Assembly (NCBI RefSeq): GCF_000472865.1 | Contig: NZ_AXAP01000081.1 | Location: 1-36,487, forward strand | DNA length: 36,487 bases | Direction: 5' to 3' | Source: Bradyrhizobium elkanii WSM2783 | GTDB taxonomy: Bacteria > Pseudomonadota > Alphaproteobacteria > Rhizobiales > Xanthobacteraceae | Shown: positions 36,144-36,487 of the stretch, piece after piece | Position numbering within the stretch: the first letter of the stretch is position 1 | How the letters are laid out: each line of letters starts with the position of its first letter | Translations under genes and position numbers: made by a program | The notes under the pieces: model-generated | Seen by the model: only the letters and a program-made list of their open reading frames with translations | The model's database searches: none | Told to the model about the DNA's origin: nothing

Positions 36144-36487
36144 ATGTTTCCAAAGCCCAAGCCCGTTCTGGTTCCGAACACCTATGCCTTCGAATCCGAA
36201 CCGATGGTGAAGCCGACCGGGTTTCGCGAATATGACGCGCGCTGGCTGTTCGGCAAGGAAATCAATCTGATGGGCGTGCAGGCGCTGGGCATGGGGCTCG
36301 GCGCGCTGATCGCGGAACTCGGGGTCAAGCAGGAGATCGTCACCGGCCACGATTTCCGCGGCTATTCCGCCGCGATCAAATATGCGTTGATCTCAGGCCT
36401 GATGGCTGCGGGCTGCAAGGTGCACGACATCGGGCTCGCGGTGACGCCGATGGCCTATTTCGCGCAGTTCGACCTCGACGTGCCCTG
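36144..36487 (+). CDS. Phosphomannomutase/phosphoglucomutase, N-terminal part
   Basis: About 114 residues are visible before the window ends. The family start PTGFREYDARWLFG and the phosphoserine-loop region TGHDFRGYSAA, followed by AAGCKVHDIGLAVTPM, identify an alpha-D-phosphohexomutase, likely of the PMM/PGM type that supplies sugar phosphates for surface polysaccharides. The sequence at the active serine (HDFRGYS) differs from the common RDGRxSS. The ATG at 36144 is supported by a GAGG ribosome site 11 bases upstream. The 142 bases before it hold no gene that I can see. Confidence 0.88.
   Translation, partial: MFPKPKPVLVPNTYAFESEPMVKPTGFREYDARWLFGKEINLMGVQALGMGLGALIAELGVKQEIVTGHDFRGYSAAIKYALISGLMAAGCKVHDIGLAVTPMAYFAQFDLDVP

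Overview
The window looks like chromosomal DNA of an alphaproteobacterium of the Bradyrhizobium/Rhodopseudomonas group. This is inferred from the high GC content, the conserved block ChvI-ChvG-HprK-EIIA(Man)-HPr next to pckA, and many palindromic intergenic repeats of the type typical of Bradyrhizobium. No tRNA, rRNA, CRISPR array, prophage or classical insertion sequence was seen.

Layout. (1) 1-5.8 kb is a vitamin B12 uptake locus. A TonB-dependent receptor (btuB, minus strand) sits behind a cobalamin riboswitch with a good sigma70-type promoter, and a tightly overlapping ABC importer (btuC-btuD-btuF, plus strand) is divergent to it. A 53-residue acidic protein follows btuB. (2) 6.1-9.0 kb holds a DUF938 methyltransferase and an S9 prolyl-oligopeptidase-type peptidase, followed by three different palindromic repeats in a row. 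(3) 9.4-16.7 kb is the envelope-stress/carbon control block: chvI, chvG, hprK, EIIA(Man) and HPr on the minus strand, then a HugZ-like protein and pckA on the plus strand. PTS permease components are absent, so this PTS is presumably regulatory. (4) 16.7-21.3 kb carries arginase, a TesB-like thioesterase and glycogen phosphorylase, all minus strand. (5) 21.5-26.1 kb is a mosaic of small genes: a secreted Cys-containing peptide, a GIY-YIG ORF between REP-like inverted repeats, an unknown 143-residue protein, a DUF2865 protein, pyrE, a glutathione transferase and a LysE exporter. (6) 26.2-34.6 kb holds polA, an acyltransferase-3 membrane protein, ugd and hrpB. (7) 34.8-36.5 kb holds a retropepsin-like protein, an MNT/HEPN toxin-antitoxin pair and the start of a phosphohexomutase.

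Three observations stand out. First, the GIY-YIG ORF at about 21.8-22.2 kb lies between inverted REP-like arms matching at 33 of 34 bases, with a 9-bp direct repeat outside. It looks like a compact mobile unit, and a related arm pair without an ORF sits at 29.3 kb. Second, the DNA polymerase I has lost all four recognisable 3'-5' exonuclease carboxylates while keeping polymerase and 5'-nuclease motifs. Third, at least eight distinguishable palindromic repeat families occupy most gaps between genes and in places abut or supply gene ends.
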